The notes under the pieces: generated by a model
Database searches by the model: none
The model's input: only the letters and a program-made list of their open reading frames with translations
What the model was told of the DNA's origin: nothing
Made by a program: the position numbers and the translations under genes
Shown: in pieces, positions 26,848 through 35,121 of the stretch
Numbering within the stretch: the stretch's first letter is position 1
How the letters are laid out: each line of letters opens with the position of its first letter
Source of the DNA: Halomonas campaniensis
Lineage (GTDB): Bacteria > Pseudomonadota > Gammaproteobacteria > Pseudomonadales > Halomonadaceae
Assembly (NCBI RefSeq): GCF_002211105.1
Contig: NZ_JPUA01000034.1
Coordinates: 484,053-548,052, forward strand
Direction: 5' to 3'
DNA length: 64,000 bases

Positions 26848-28017
26848 ATGAGCCGCACTACCAATCGCGCTATCAATAAAAGGAGTGCAGCCTGCCTGGC
26901 GTTTGCGCTATGTACGATTACCACGGCGGTTAATTTACAGGCCCCTCTTTACGATGCGCTGGCGGCGCGGGATGGTTTGGGCGTTGGCGCCACCAGTATC
27001 GCCTTTGCCTGCTATGTGGTGGGCATTATACCGGTGTTGCTGGGGTTAAATGGCTTGGCCGATCGGGTAGGGCGCAAGCCACTAATTATGAGTGCTCTGC
27101 TGTTATGTCTTTTGGCGACGGGGATTACCCTGATAGCGCCCGGTTTGCTGGCGCTGGGTGTTGCTCGCTTTCTGCTGGGTATTAGTACGGGGTTAACGTC
27201 TGCGGTAGCTCCCGCTTATATGCAGATGCTGTTGGGTGGTGAGGACAACCGTGTGGCGACTAACTATGTAACGGCCAGTACCGCACTCGGGTTTGGGCTA
27301 GGGGCCGCGGTGACTAGCCTGTTTGTTTTCCACACCCCAAGCGTATCGCCACCCAGCCTATGGATTTATTTAGCCACCGCTTCGCTGGCGCTGGTGGTGG
27401 TCACCACGCTTAAGGATCGTGCACCGAGCGCCACCAAAAGTCCTATGCTGCGTTTGCCCAGCTACCCCCAAGGGGCATTCTCCTATGGGTTGGCGATTTT
27501 GTTGGCTTGGGCGTTGGTGGGGTTGGTGATCGCGATCCTGCCTTCGGCATTAAGCCAACACGGTTTATCCGCCTGGAGCGGTTTCGCCACCTTCGGTATC
27601 TGCAGCTGCGGGGTACTGTTTCAGCCCTGGGCGAGAAGGCTTGCGCCGCGCAGCGCTACCCAACTGGGGCTGGTGATTTTGCCGATTGCCTACGGGTTGA
27701 TCGCCTGGGGAGCTGTTCATGGTTATCTTGCGGCGGTGCTGTTGGGCACAGTAGCCGCCAGCAGCGCCTGCTATGGGTTTATCTACCTGGGTGGATTAAG
27801 CGGCGTGTTGGCGATTGCGGATACCTCGGCTAGCCAACAAGCCACCCAAGCCAGCGCGGGCTATTTTCTGATGGCCTATCTGGGCTTCAGTATTCCGGTA
27901 ATCTCCACCGGAGTACTCATCGATGCGGTAGGGCATACGCTTGCGTTAACGCTATTTGGCCTTGCGCTACTGGTTGGCGTGATCGCCTCGCTAGTTCTAC
28001 TGCGCAAGGCTCGGTAA
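26848..28017 (+). CDS. MFS transporter
   Basis: 389 residues with 12 predicted membrane segments. The loop 2-3 signature of the superfamily reads GLADRVGRKPLIM. No substrate can be inferred from the protein itself. The divergent MocR gene suggests regulation by a PLP- or amino-acid-linked signal, and efflux of an amino-acid-like compound is possible. Confidence 0.85.
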   Translation: MSRTTNRAINKRSAACLAFALCTITTAVNLQAPLYDALAARDGLGVGATSIAFACYVVGIIPVLLGLNGLADRVGRKPLIMSALLLCLLATGITLIAPGLLALGVARFLLGISTGLTSAVAPAYMQMLLGGEDNRVATNYVTASTALGFGLGAAVTSLFVFHTPSVSPPSLWIYLATASLALVVVTTLKDRAPSATKSPMLRLPSYPQGAFSYGLAILLAWALVGLVIAILPSALSQHGLSAWSGFATFGICSCGVLFQPWARRLAPRSATQLGLVILPIAYGLIAWGAVHGYLAAVLLGTVAASSACYGFIYLGGLSGVLAIADTSASQQATQASAGYFLMAYLGFSIPVISTGVLIDAVGHTLALTLFGLALLVGVIASLVLLRKAR

Positions 28018-28031
28018 CCTGGACAGCCTAT

Positions 28032-29009
28032 CTATGTGTGCTTCTCTACCAATAGACCACAGGAGGGCGCTGCCCAGCGGGTGTCGGCAGTAAACACCAC
28101 GTCACACACCACGGGAGAGTAGTAGCGGCGCACCTCGTCATCGACGCGCGCCCGGAGTAAATCCTGGGTGGAGACCGCAACATCGGATTGGTCGGGCAGT
28201 ACCACATGCACCATCACATACAGCAGCCGCCCAGGGCGCACCATGCGCACGCGCACTTCTTGGGTGTCGGTATCCGCCAGGGCACTCGCCACGGCTTGGC
28301 GAACGGGCACAGCGATAGCCTCTTCTGGCGTTTTGTTGAGCAACTCCTTCAAGGCCTGGGAGGCCATCCTCACCGGTACACCCAGGCAGAGTACCACCAC
28401 TGCAATGACCAACACCGAATCCACGTAGGGCAGAATCGTCTGCCAGCCTAAGCGCTCAAACAGCATCACCAGGCAGAAGGCGGCGAGTACAGCGGCAGAA
28501 ATCACGCTGTTAACTAACCAGTTGAGTCTGTCCGCCGCCACCAGCGGGCTGCTTACATGGCGCTGACTGCGGTGCATCACCCAGGCGGTAAGTGAACAAG
28601 CCGCGGTGGCGAATAGCGCGTACAGCACCGCCAAGCCTGCCGCGATCTCACGGCCGCCAGTGAGTAGGGCGGCAATGGCGTCGACCAAGGCAAAAATAGA
28701 CACGCCTAAAATCAGCAGCCCTTTGCACAGATTCACCAGCGACTCAAAGTAGCTATAGCCGAACGGGTAGGATTCGCTATCGGGGCGGCTAGCCAGTTTG
28801 CTCACTTTGATCGTGACCAGGGCAACACTGAAATAGATCAGATTGAACAGCCCATCCAGCAGGATCGCTTGGGAGTTGGAGGCCAGCGTGGCCACGATGC
28901 CTGCACAGCCAATCAGCAGCGCCATAAAGGCTGAAAACGCTAAAGTGCTCGATTCTGTCTTCACAAAGGTTTCTTCCGGTGTGCATAAGTCGAAATAGCC
29001 GATAAGCAT
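28032..29009 (-). CDS. Cation diffusion facilitator-like transporter with altered metal site
   Basis: 325 residues with about six membrane segments and a C-terminal cytoplasmic domain, as in the CDF family. The usual acidic/His quartet is changed: the segment 2 motif reads DGLFN where DxxxD or HxxxD is expected, and segment 5 reads NWLVN. Zinc transport may therefore be lost or the ion different. There is no strong ribosome binding site at the ATG at 29009. A GTG at 28964 with GGAAG upstream is a good alternative start. Confidence 0.78.
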   Translation of the reverse strand: MLIGYFDLCTPEETFVKTESSTLAFSAFMALLIGCAGIVATLASNSQAILLDGLFNLIYFSVALVTIKVSKLASRPDSESYPFGYSYFESLVNLCKGLLILGVSIFALVDAIAALLTGGREIAAGLAVLYALFATAACSLTAWVMHRSQRHVSSPLVAADRLNWLVNSVISAAVLAAFCLVMLFERLGWQTILPYVDSVLVIAVVVLCLGVPVRMASQALKELLNKTPEEAIAVPVRQAVASALADTDTQEVRVRMVRPGRLLYVMVHVVLPDQSDVAVSTQDLLRARVDDEVRRYYSPVVCDVVFTADTRWAAPSCGLLVEKHT

Positions 29010-29133
29010 AGCAACTTTGTTAGCGAATTATCGAATGCCGACGTATTACGCACTTTTGGAAAGCATCGTAAGTTCTACTAACCTAATGAGGCGTTTGTTT
29101 AATTCACGTTAAGCCAAACAGGAGGGTGAGACG

Positions 29134-29970
29134 ATGCCAATGCTGAGCGTAGGAACGGAACAGGGCACGCCGGTTGAGCTTTATTACGAAGTGCGCGGGG
29201 CGGGCAAGCCCGTGGTGCTGATTCACGGTTGGCCGCTGAGTGGCCGCTCGTGGGAACAGCAGGTGCCTGCGTTAGTCGAGGCGGGTTATAAGGTGATTAC
29301 CTATGACCGCCGAGGCTTTGGCGGGTCAACCCAGGCCGATGGCGGTTACGACTACGACACCCTAGCGTCAGACCTCAAGAAACTGATCGAGGCGCTGGAT
29401 TTGCACGATGCCACCCTGGTGGGTTTTTCCATGGGCGGTGGTGAAGTGGCGCGCTACCTCTCCAGCTATGGCAGCAGTCGTGTTCATAAAGCCGTTTTTG
29501 CCGCGGCGGTGCCGCCTTACCTGTATAAAGCCGATGATAACCCTGAAGGTGGTCTTGATGATGCCACCATCAATCAGTTCCTTGAGGGCGTAAAAGATGA
29601 CCGCCTTGCCTTCCTGGAAGAGTTTACCAAGAGCTTCTTTACGGCGGGTGAACGCAGCGACTTGGTTAGCGAGCCGAATCGAAAGTACCATCGCGATATT
29701 GCCGCCTTCGCCTCTCCTCAGGCCACTTATGACTGCATCAAAGCCTTTAGCTATACCGATTTCCGCAAAGACCTGCCGAGTATCGATATCCCCACGCTAA
29801 TCATCCATGGCGATTCTGATGGCATTGTGCCCTTTGAAGTTAGTGGCAAGCGGGCCCAGGAGCTACTGCCCAATGCGCAAACGCAAGTGATCAAGGGCGG
29901 GCCCCATGGTCTCAATGCTACCCATCCTGATGAGTTTAATCAGGCGCTGATTAGCTTTTTGAATGAATAA
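29134..29970 (+). CDS. Alpha/beta hydrolase (non-haem chloroperoxidase/esterase type)
   Basis: 278 residues. The oxyanion loop HGWPLSGRSWEQQ, nucleophile elbow GFSMGG and catalytic His in GGPHGLNATH fit the chloroperoxidase-like esterases (substrate unknown). A good ribosome binding site (GGAGGGTG) precedes the ATG. It is a single gene with a hairpin after it. Confidence 0.87.
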   Translation: MPMLSVGTEQGTPVELYYEVRGAGKPVVLIHGWPLSGRSWEQQVPALVEAGYKVITYDRRGFGGSTQADGGYDYDTLASDLKKLIEALDLHDATLVGFSMGGGEVARYLSSYGSSRVHKAVFAAAVPPYLYKADDNPEGGLDDATINQFLEGVKDDRLAFLEEFTKSFFTAGERSDLVSEPNRKYHRDIAAFASPQATYDCIKAFSYTDFRKDLPSIDIPTLIIHGDSDGIVPFEVSGKRAQELLPNAQTQVIKGGPHGLNATHPDEFNQALISFLNE

Positions 29971-29993
29971 CGTTTGAGAGTGACTGCCTGCTA

Positions 29994-30024
29994 ACAACAG
30001 CGCCGCCCTAAGGGCGGCGTTGTC
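29994..30024. terminator. Probable bidirectional terminator hairpin
   Basis: ACAACAGCGCCGCCC and GGGCGGCGTTGT pair around TAA, between the convergent hydrolase and nirD genes. The T run is poor on both sides. Confidence 0.5.
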
Positions 30025-30049
30025 GATTTAACAAGGCTAATAAATGTGG

Positions 30050-30484
30050 TTACCCCTCAACCCACACTTCATCACCTTTAAATTCAACCTTCCAGGTACG
30101 TAGCTTAACGTCCTCATCCTCTAAACACTGGCCGTCTTCAAGGCGGAAGTGCTGCTTGTAGATAGGCGATGCGACTACCGCCGAGCCTTTAAGGTCGCCA
30201 ACGATGCCTCGGGCGATCACGTTGGCGTTTGAGAAGGGGTCATGGTGGTCGAGAGCATAGAGTTCATCGCCCTTTCCTCGCAGCCCGGGCAAGTAGAAAA
30301 TAGCTACCTGGGCGGGGCCTTCGGCGGTTTCCAGCCAGGCGGCGATGCCAGAGAACGCTACCAGATCATCTTTGGTACAGACTTTTTGCCACGCCGTGTT
30401 GTCTTCAGAAGCGTGGTTTTCAAAAGCATCGCTGTTTTGCACATCCGCCATATCCATCTCTTTTTTCAGTGCCGTTGCGGTCAT
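30050..30484 (-). CDS. nirD: Nitrite reductase small subunit NirD
   Basis: 144 residues with the Rieske-like fold of NirD (FSGIAAWLETAEGPAQVAIFYLP, YALDHHDPFSNANVIARGIVGDL, SPIYKQHFRLEDGQCLED). The cluster-binding Cys-His pairs of true Rieske proteins are absent, as in E. coli NirD. It is the small subunit of cytoplasmic NAD(P)H nitrite reductase. Its start (GAGG upstream) lies 60 bp after nirB, across a TGTCAG-rich spacer. An internal ATG at residue 12 is also possible. Confidence 0.92.
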   Translation of the reverse strand: MTATALKKEMDMADVQNSDAFENHASEDNTAWQKVCTKDDLVAFSGIAAWLETAEGPAQVAIFYLPGLRGKGDELYALDHHDPFSNANVIARGIVGDLKGSAVVASPIYKQHFRLEDGQCLEDEDVKLRTWKVEFKGDEVWVEG

Positions 30485-30501
30485 GGATTGCCTCGTTTTT
30501 A

Positions 30502-30531
30502 TTCAGTGTCAGTGTCGTTGTCAGTGTCAGG
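30502..30531. repeat. Short TGTCAG repeats in the nirB-nirD spacer
   Basis: CAGTGTCAGTGT, GTT and GTCAGTGTCAG form an imperfect array of about five hexamers in the 59-bp spacer. It looks like slippage-prone low-complexity DNA. No function is evident. Confidence 0.5.
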
Positions 30532-30543
30532 GCCCTGCGTCGC

Positions 30544-33051
30544 TTAAGCGGGGCGCAGCTGGCCGCGCTCTGAGGTCATAATGATTGACGGATCCGGGCG
30601 GTCGTCGTTGACGAAGCTGCGGAAGCGCTTGAGCTTCTCTGGGTCGCTGATGGCGTCGGCCCACTCACACTGGTAAGTATCCACCACGGTTTGCATCTGG
30701 CGCTCCAGCTCGTCGTTGATGCCTAGGCTGTCTTCCAGAATCACCTCTTTTAAGTACTCCAGGCCGCCGTCGAGGTTTTCGCGCCACACCGAAGTGCGTT
30801 GCAGGCGGTCGGCAGTGCGCACGTAGAACATCAAGAAGCGATCAATGGTGCGGTAGAGCTGCTCGTCATCCAGGTCAGTGGCGAACAGTTCGGCGTGGCG
30901 GGGGCGCATGCCGCCGTTACCGCAAACGTAGAGGTTCCAGCCGTTTTCGGTAGCGATAATGCCGATGTCTTTGCTCTGGGCTTCGGCGCACTCGCGGGTG
31001 CAGCCGGAAACGCCGAACTTGATCTTGTGGGGTGAGCGCAGGCCCTTGTAGCGGTTCTCTAACTGAATCGCCATGCCGACGCTGTCCTGCACACCGTAGC
31101 GGCACCAGGTGCTGCCTACGCAGGATTTTACCGTGCGCAGCGATTTACCGTAGGCGTGGCCAGTCTCGAAGCCCGCCGCAATCAGCTCGCTCCAGATATC
31201 CGGCAGGTCTTCCAGGCGGGCGCCGAACAGATCGATACGCTGGCCGCCGGTGACCTTGGAGTAGAGGCTATATTTTTTGGCCACTTCGCCCAGCACGATG
31301 AGTTTGTCTGGGGTAATCTCGCCACCGGCAACACGCGGCACTACCGAGTAGGTGCCGTTTTTCTGCATGTTGGCCATAAAGGTGTCGTTGGTGTCCTGCA
31401 GGGGAATATGCGCCGCGTCGGTGATTGGCTCATTGAAGCAGGAGGCCAGGATGGACGCCACGGCGGGTTTGCAGATATCGCAACCCAGGCGGTGGGTGTC
31501 GGCGTTGCCGTGTTTTTCAATCAAGTCAGTGAAGGTTTTGATGCCTTCGACGCGCACAATATCGTAAAGCTCTTGGCGGGTATGGGCGAAGTGCTCGCAA
31601 ATCGATTTATCGACTTCGACACCGCGGGCTTCCAGTTCGTGGTCAACCACGCTTTTGAGCAGCGCGGTGCAGCCGCCGCAGCCAGTACTGGCCTTGGTGG
31701 CAACTTTGACACCGCCTAGATCCACCGCGCCAGCGTCAATAGTGGCGCAAATGTCGCCTTTGGAAACGTTATGGCAGGAGCAGATGGTGGCGGTTTCCGG
31801 CAGCGCACCGGGGCCGAGAGTGGGAGCGGCACCGCTGCTTTGCGGCAGAATCAATGAGGCCGGTTCGTCGGGCAACTCAATGCCGTTGGAGTAGTACTGT
31901 AGAAGCGTGTCGTAAACGCCGTTGTTGCCGACTAGCATCGCGCCTAGAAGCTTTTTACCGTCACTGGAGACTACCAGCTTGCGGTACTCCTGCTTGATGG
32001 GGTCTAGGTAGCGGAACATGCGTGCGCTGGGGTTTTGATTGCCGTGGGCGTCACCAATCGAGCCCACATCCACGCCCAGCAGCTTGAGCTTGGTGCTCAT
32101 ATCCGCGCCGCCAAACTGGGTATCGCCTTCGGTTAGCGTCGAAAATGCTGCTTTGGCCATTTGATAACCCGGGGCGACCAGGCCAAAAATGCTCTGGTTC
32201 CACAGCGCCACTTCGCCAATCGCTAGAATGGCCGGGTCGCTGGTGAGGCACTGGTTATCCACTACCACGCCGCCGCGCTCACCAATCTCCAGACCGCAGT
32301 CCCTGGCCAACTGGTCGCGGGGGCGAATACCTGCTGAGAACACAATCAGGTCGGTTTCCAACACCTTGTCGTCTTGGAAGACCATGCGGTGGCGGCTTGC
32401 TTCGCCATCTTCAATGCGCTGGGTGGCGCGCTCCAGAAGTACCTGTACGCCCAGCGCTTCAATTTTTTCCCGCAGTAGCTCGCCGCCTTCGTTATCCACC
32501 TGCATGGGCATTAGGCGTGAGGCGAACTCCACCACGGCGGTATCCAGGTTTAACCCGCGCAGGGCATTCGCTGCTTCCAAACCGAGCAAACCGCCACCTA
32601 CGACCACGCCGGTGGTGGCGTTTTCGGCGGCCGCTTGGATGGCGTCTAGGTCGTCCAGAGTGCGGTACACCAAACAACCATCGCGATCGTTACCGGGAAT
32701 CGGCGGTACAAAGGGGAAAGAACCGGTGGCCAGCACCAGGCGGTCGTAGGGGTAACGGCCTTGGTCGGTGACCACCTCTTGTGAGTTGCGGTCGATCTCA
32801 ATGACGGCTTCGCTTGTGCGCAGTTCAACGCCGCTGGTGGCGTAGTAATCCGCTTCGCAAAGCGCTAGCGAATCGGCATCGCGGCCGCTGAAATATTCAG
32901 AGAGATGCACCCGGTCGTAGGCGCGGTGGCGCTCTTCACCAAACACGGTGACCTGATAGCGCTCAAGGGCGCCGTTATCGACGAGCTGCTCGACCAGGTG
33001 GTGGCCGACCATGCCATTACCAATAATAATAAGCTGCTGTTGGGTAGACAT
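30544..33051 (-). CDS. nirB: Nitrite reductase [NAD(P)H] large subunit NirB
   Basis: It reduces nitrite to ammonium with NAD(P)H. 835 residues: an N-terminal FAD/NAD reductase (IIGNGMVGHH, VVGGGLLGLEAA), a central BFD-like [2Fe-2S] site (CSCHNV...GCGGC), and a C-terminal sulphite/nitrite reductase half with the [4Fe-4S]-sirohaem cysteines in CVGSTWCRYG and GVSGCTRECAEAQ. It starts one base after the stop of the upstream FAD gene and is followed by nirD. All are read from the sigma-54 promoter and attenuated leader at 34430-34591. Confidence 0.96.
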   Translation of the reverse strand: MSTQQQLIIIGNGMVGHHLVEQLVDNGALERYQVTVFGEERHRAYDRVHLSEYFSGRDADSLALCEADYYATSGVELRTSEAVIEIDRNSQEVVTDQGRYPYDRLVLATGSFPFVPPIPGNDRDGCLVYRTLDDLDAIQAAAENATTGVVVGGGLLGLEAANALRGLNLDTAVVEFASRLMPMQVDNEGGELLREKIEALGVQVLLERATQRIEDGEASRHRMVFQDDKVLETDLIVFSAGIRPRDQLARDCGLEIGERGGVVVDNQCLTSDPAILAIGEVALWNQSIFGLVAPGYQMAKAAFSTLTEGDTQFGGADMSTKLKLLGVDVGSIGDAHGNQNPSARMFRYLDPIKQEYRKLVVSSDGKKLLGAMLVGNNGVYDTLLQYYSNGIELPDEPASLILPQSSGAAPTLGPGALPETATICSCHNVSKGDICATIDAGAVDLGGVKVATKASTGCGGCTALLKSVVDHELEARGVEVDKSICEHFAHTRQELYDIVRVEGIKTFTDLIEKHGNADTHRLGCDICKPAVASILASCFNEPITDAAHIPLQDTNDTFMANMQKNGTYSVVPRVAGGEITPDKLIVLGEVAKKYSLYSKVTGGQRIDLFGARLEDLPDIWSELIAAGFETGHAYGKSLRTVKSCVGSTWCRYGVQDSVGMAIQLENRYKGLRSPHKIKFGVSGCTRECAEAQSKDIGIIATENGWNLYVCGNGGMRPRHAELFATDLDDEQLYRTIDRFLMFYVRTADRLQRTSVWRENLDGGLEYLKEVILEDSLGINDELERQMQTVVDTYQCEWADAISDPEKLKRFRSFVNDDRPDPSIIMTSERGQLRPA

Positions 33052-34392
33052 TTAAGCCGCCTCCGACGTTGTATGAGAAGAGTGTTTAGAAGAAGAGTGT
33101 TTTGAAGAGAACTCAGAAGAATCAGGGCTGTGTTGAGATGCTTCGCGGAGCACCTCGACATCAGCACCACCAAACAACAGGGCTTGGCGGTAAGCGTTGA
33201 GATGGGTACCTGCGAGCGCCTGCTCGAAGTACCAGGGGCCTTGGCTGGTGTCGCCGTAAAGCACCGCGCCTTCAATCTGGCCGTTGCGCAAGAGCAGGCG
33301 GCGGTAGTCGCCGCGCTCAAGGTCGTGATAGCTCAAGACGTCATGCTCGGCGCTGGCCTCAGTGGGGCCAAAGGCATAGAGCGCTACGCCGCTGATTTTA
33401 AGTTTGGTGGCGCTGGGAGTATCCGCGTAGCCATGGGTAGGCATGCCGCATAGGGTGGCGGCAAGTACCTCCACCTGGCGCCAGATCGGTTCTACCAAGC
33501 CGTAGGTGGTGCCCTCAAACTGACAGCACTCGCCGAGGGCGGAAATAGCCGTATCCGAAGTCGTCAGAAATTCGTCGACGACGATGGCGCGCTGGGTGGT
33601 CAGGCCCGACTGATGTCCGAGTTGCGCATTAGGGGTAATGCCCGCGGCTACGATCACACTGGAGGCCTTCAACTGGCGACCATCAGCAAGATGCACCTTG
33701 ACGACCCGACCCTGGGCGTCACCTTCTAGCCGGGCTACTTGCGCGTCCGTAATGATTTGTAAGCCGCGCTGAGTGAGGGTGTCTTTAAGCAGATGGGCGG
33801 CGGTGGTATCCAACTGGCGGTTCATCAGCCGCTCGCTGCGCTGGAGCACGCTCACCTTGATATCACTGCCACGTTTACGCAGCCCTTCAGCCGCTTCAAG
33901 ACCGAGTAGGCCACCACCAATCACCACAGCGTCGCCGCCGCGCTGAGCGATGGCCTCAAGAGAAGCGGCGTCCTGTAGGTCGCGAAAGCCGTGTACGCCC
34001 TCAAGCTCAATCCCGGGAACGTCTGGTAGTGCTGGGCGCGAGCCGGTGGCGATGATCAGATGATCGTAATCGAGTGATCGCCCGCTATCGGTGGCCAACG
34101 TTTGGCTTGCGCGATCAAGCGTCTCGACCTTTTCATCCAGTATCAGCGTGACGCCCTGTTCGGCGTACCACGCGGTGTCGCGCAGGGTCAACGCCTCTTG
34201 CTGCATTTCACCAGCCAGCAGCGGTGAAAGCAGAATACGGTTATAGGCAGGGGTGGGCTCGGCGCCAATCACCGTGATGCGCTGGGGGCGTGTGGGTTGT
34301 TTGACCAGCGCCTCGATTAGGCGGTGGCTGGCCATGCCATTGCCAATGATCACTAGATGGTCGTTAGGTGAGCACCGGGAAGTGGTTTCCAT
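33052..34392 (-). CDS. FAD-dependent oxidoreductase of the nitrite reductase operon (NirB N-terminal-like)
   Basis: 446 residues, homologous to the FAD/NAD half of NirB (VIIGNGMASHRLIEALV, AYNRILLSPLLAGE, VVIGGGLLGLEAAEGLR). In assimilatory clusters such a protein (often called NasB or NirB-like) probably passes electrons to nitrate reductase NasA; this is inferred. It is first in the operon. The last 30 residues are a Ser/His-rich tail (SSEFSSKHSSSKHSSH) made by short DNA repeats and look disordered. Confidence 0.85.
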   Translation of the reverse strand: METTSRCSPNDHLVIIGNGMASHRLIEALVKQPTRPQRITVIGAEPTPAYNRILLSPLLAGEMQQEALTLRDTAWYAEQGVTLILDEKVETLDRASQTLATDSGRSLDYDHLIIATGSRPALPDVPGIELEGVHGFRDLQDAASLEAIAQRGGDAVVIGGGLLGLEAAEGLRKRGSDIKVSVLQRSERLMNRQLDTTAAHLLKDTLTQRGLQIITDAQVARLEGDAQGRVVKVHLADGRQLKASSVIVAAGITPNAQLGHQSGLTTQRAIVVDEFLTTSDTAISALGECCQFEGTTYGLVEPIWRQVEVLAATLCGMPTHGYADTPSATKLKISGVALYAFGPTEASAEHDVLSYHDLERGDYRRLLLRNGQIEGAVLYGDTSQGPWYFEQALAGTHLNAYRQALLFGGADVEVLREASQHSPDSSEFSSKHSSSKHSSHTTSEAA

Positions 34393-34429
34393 AGGTGGCT
34401 CCTCTTGTCGTTGCGGCTACTTGAGCACC

Positions 34430-34496
34430 AAACAAAAAACGCCCCTGTCTCGCACCTCTTTGCAAAGAATCGCAAAAGCGTGCGTAACAGGGGCGT
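34430..34496 (-). terminator. Leader terminator (attenuator) of the nir operon
   Basis: On the minus strand ACGCCCCTGT and ACAGGGGCGT form a 10-bp perfect stem with an inner CGCAC/GTGCG pairing, followed by TTTTTTG. It lies before the first gene (ATG at 34392), downstream of the promoter, so it must be overridden for expression. Confidence 0.82.
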
Positions 34497-34526
34497 CGTT
34501 GCCCGATAGCGTCTTTTTAAACGCGC

Positions 34527-34546
34527 GACAACCACCATTGGCTGTC
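34527..34546 (-). promoter_or_regulatory. Candidate ANTAR-target hairpin in the nir leader
   Basis: GACAGCC and GGTTGTC form a 7-bp stem (one G.U) closing the hexaloop AATGGT. A at loop position 1 and G at position 4 are the residues recognised by ANTAR antiterminators such as NasR/NasT. A second weaker hairpin lies at 34509-34524. Confidence 0.65.
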
Positions 34547-34574
34547 AGCTGATTAAAAATCTTACTCCGTAACA

Positions 34575-34591
34575 AGCAAGGAACTAGCCAA
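34575..34591 (-). promoter_or_regulatory. Sigma-54 promoter of the nir operon
   Basis: TTGGCTAGTTCCTTGCT matches the -24/-12 consensus TTGGC-N7-TTGCW exactly. Transcription would start near 34563, placing the hexaloop hairpin close to the 5' end of the RNA. Confidence 0.8.
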
Positions 34592-34677
34592 CTGGCCATT
34601 AACCATCTTTTGTATAATTATTTCAGTTGCTTAGGATTGTTAGCTGGATTGCTGGCGGCACGGCTCTGCGCATAGGC

Positions 34678-34694
34678 TGCACAGCGATGGTGCG
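34678..34694. promoter_or_regulatory. NtrC-like binding site
   Basis: TGCACAGCGATGGTGCG fits the TGCAC-N7-GTGCA palindrome of NtrC with one mismatch. It lies about 90 bp upstream of the nir promoter and 130 bp upstream of the nasA promoter, a normal enhancer distance for both. A half site, TGCACC, follows at 34710. Confidence 0.6.
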
Positions 34695-34822
34695 AAAAGG
34701 GCGGTAGCGTGCACCCTCACATGCCATTTAACGTGCGCAGAGTGCTAAAAAGCGTGCCGCGTGATGATTCGTTATTTTTTAACCATTTGTTTTTAAATCA
34801 TTATTTTTAAATAGTACGGTTT

Positions 34823-34839
34823 TCGGCCTGGTTTTTGCA
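34823..34839 (+). promoter_or_regulatory. Sigma-54 promoter of nasA
   Basis: TCGGCCTGGTTTTTGCA has the invariant GG and GC at the -24/-12 spacing, with one mismatch to TTGGC-N7-TTGCW. The predicted start near 34851 gives a leader of about 270 nt. Confidence 0.7.
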
Positions 34840-34955
34840 TCTATCAGGGCAATAAGTGAGTTAACAAGGGATAAGCGCTCATTGTTAGGCGATGGCAGCG
34901 AATAACTCCAAAGCCGTTAAAAAAACAAGTAGCCGAATGTGTAGCTGTTAGAAAT

Positions 34956-35008
34956 TCTTCATTTGTTTGAAGAGACTATTGTAAAGAGTAAGGCACCGAT
35001 GAAGGTGC
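34956..35008 (+). promoter_or_regulatory. Two hexaloop hairpins in the nasA leader
   Basis: TCTTCA/TGAAGA closes the loop TTTGTT (34956-34973) and GCACC/GGTGC closes GATGAA (34993-35008). Both are six-base loops with G at position 4, as in ANTAR targets, although position 1 is T and G rather than A. They directly precede the leader terminator. Confidence 0.5.
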
Positions 35009-35021
35009 GCTGTGGCAACGA

Positions 35022-35086
35022 CGTCCAGCCCTCTTCTCTTAATGCGTTTATAGAGCGTATTAGAGAACGGGACTGGGCGTTTTTTT
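35022..35086 (+). terminator. Leader terminator (attenuator) of nasA
   Basis: CGTCCAG and CTGGGCG pair (one G.U), with an inner TCTCTTAAT/ATTAGAGA stem, followed by seven T. It lies 36 bp before the nasA ATG, on the same strand as the gene. Confidence 0.78.
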
Positions 35087-35121
35087 ATGCCTGGCGCTAA
35101 TGAGCAACCCGAGGAGTAGCT

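Larger units (their letters stand above)
34393..35121. other. Divergent nir/nas control region, 729 bp
   Basis: No coding sequence is seen. The region holds, left to right, the nir leader with its terminator (34430-34496) and hexaloop hairpin (34527-34546), the nir sigma-54 promoter (34575-34591), an NtrC-like site (34678-34694), the nasA sigma-54 promoter (34823-34839) and the nasA leader with two hexaloop hairpins and a terminator. Confidence 0.75.

Noticed and set aside
31156..31719. Long plus-strand frame of 187 codons opposite nirB
   Set aside because: It is an antisense shadow of a GC-rich conserved gene, has no ribosome binding site and no recognisable family.
34655..34672. GGCACGGCTCTGC on the plus strand as a sigma-54 promoter
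   Set aside because: The GG-to-GC spacing is one base short of the -24/-12 rule, and a correctly spaced element exists at 34823.
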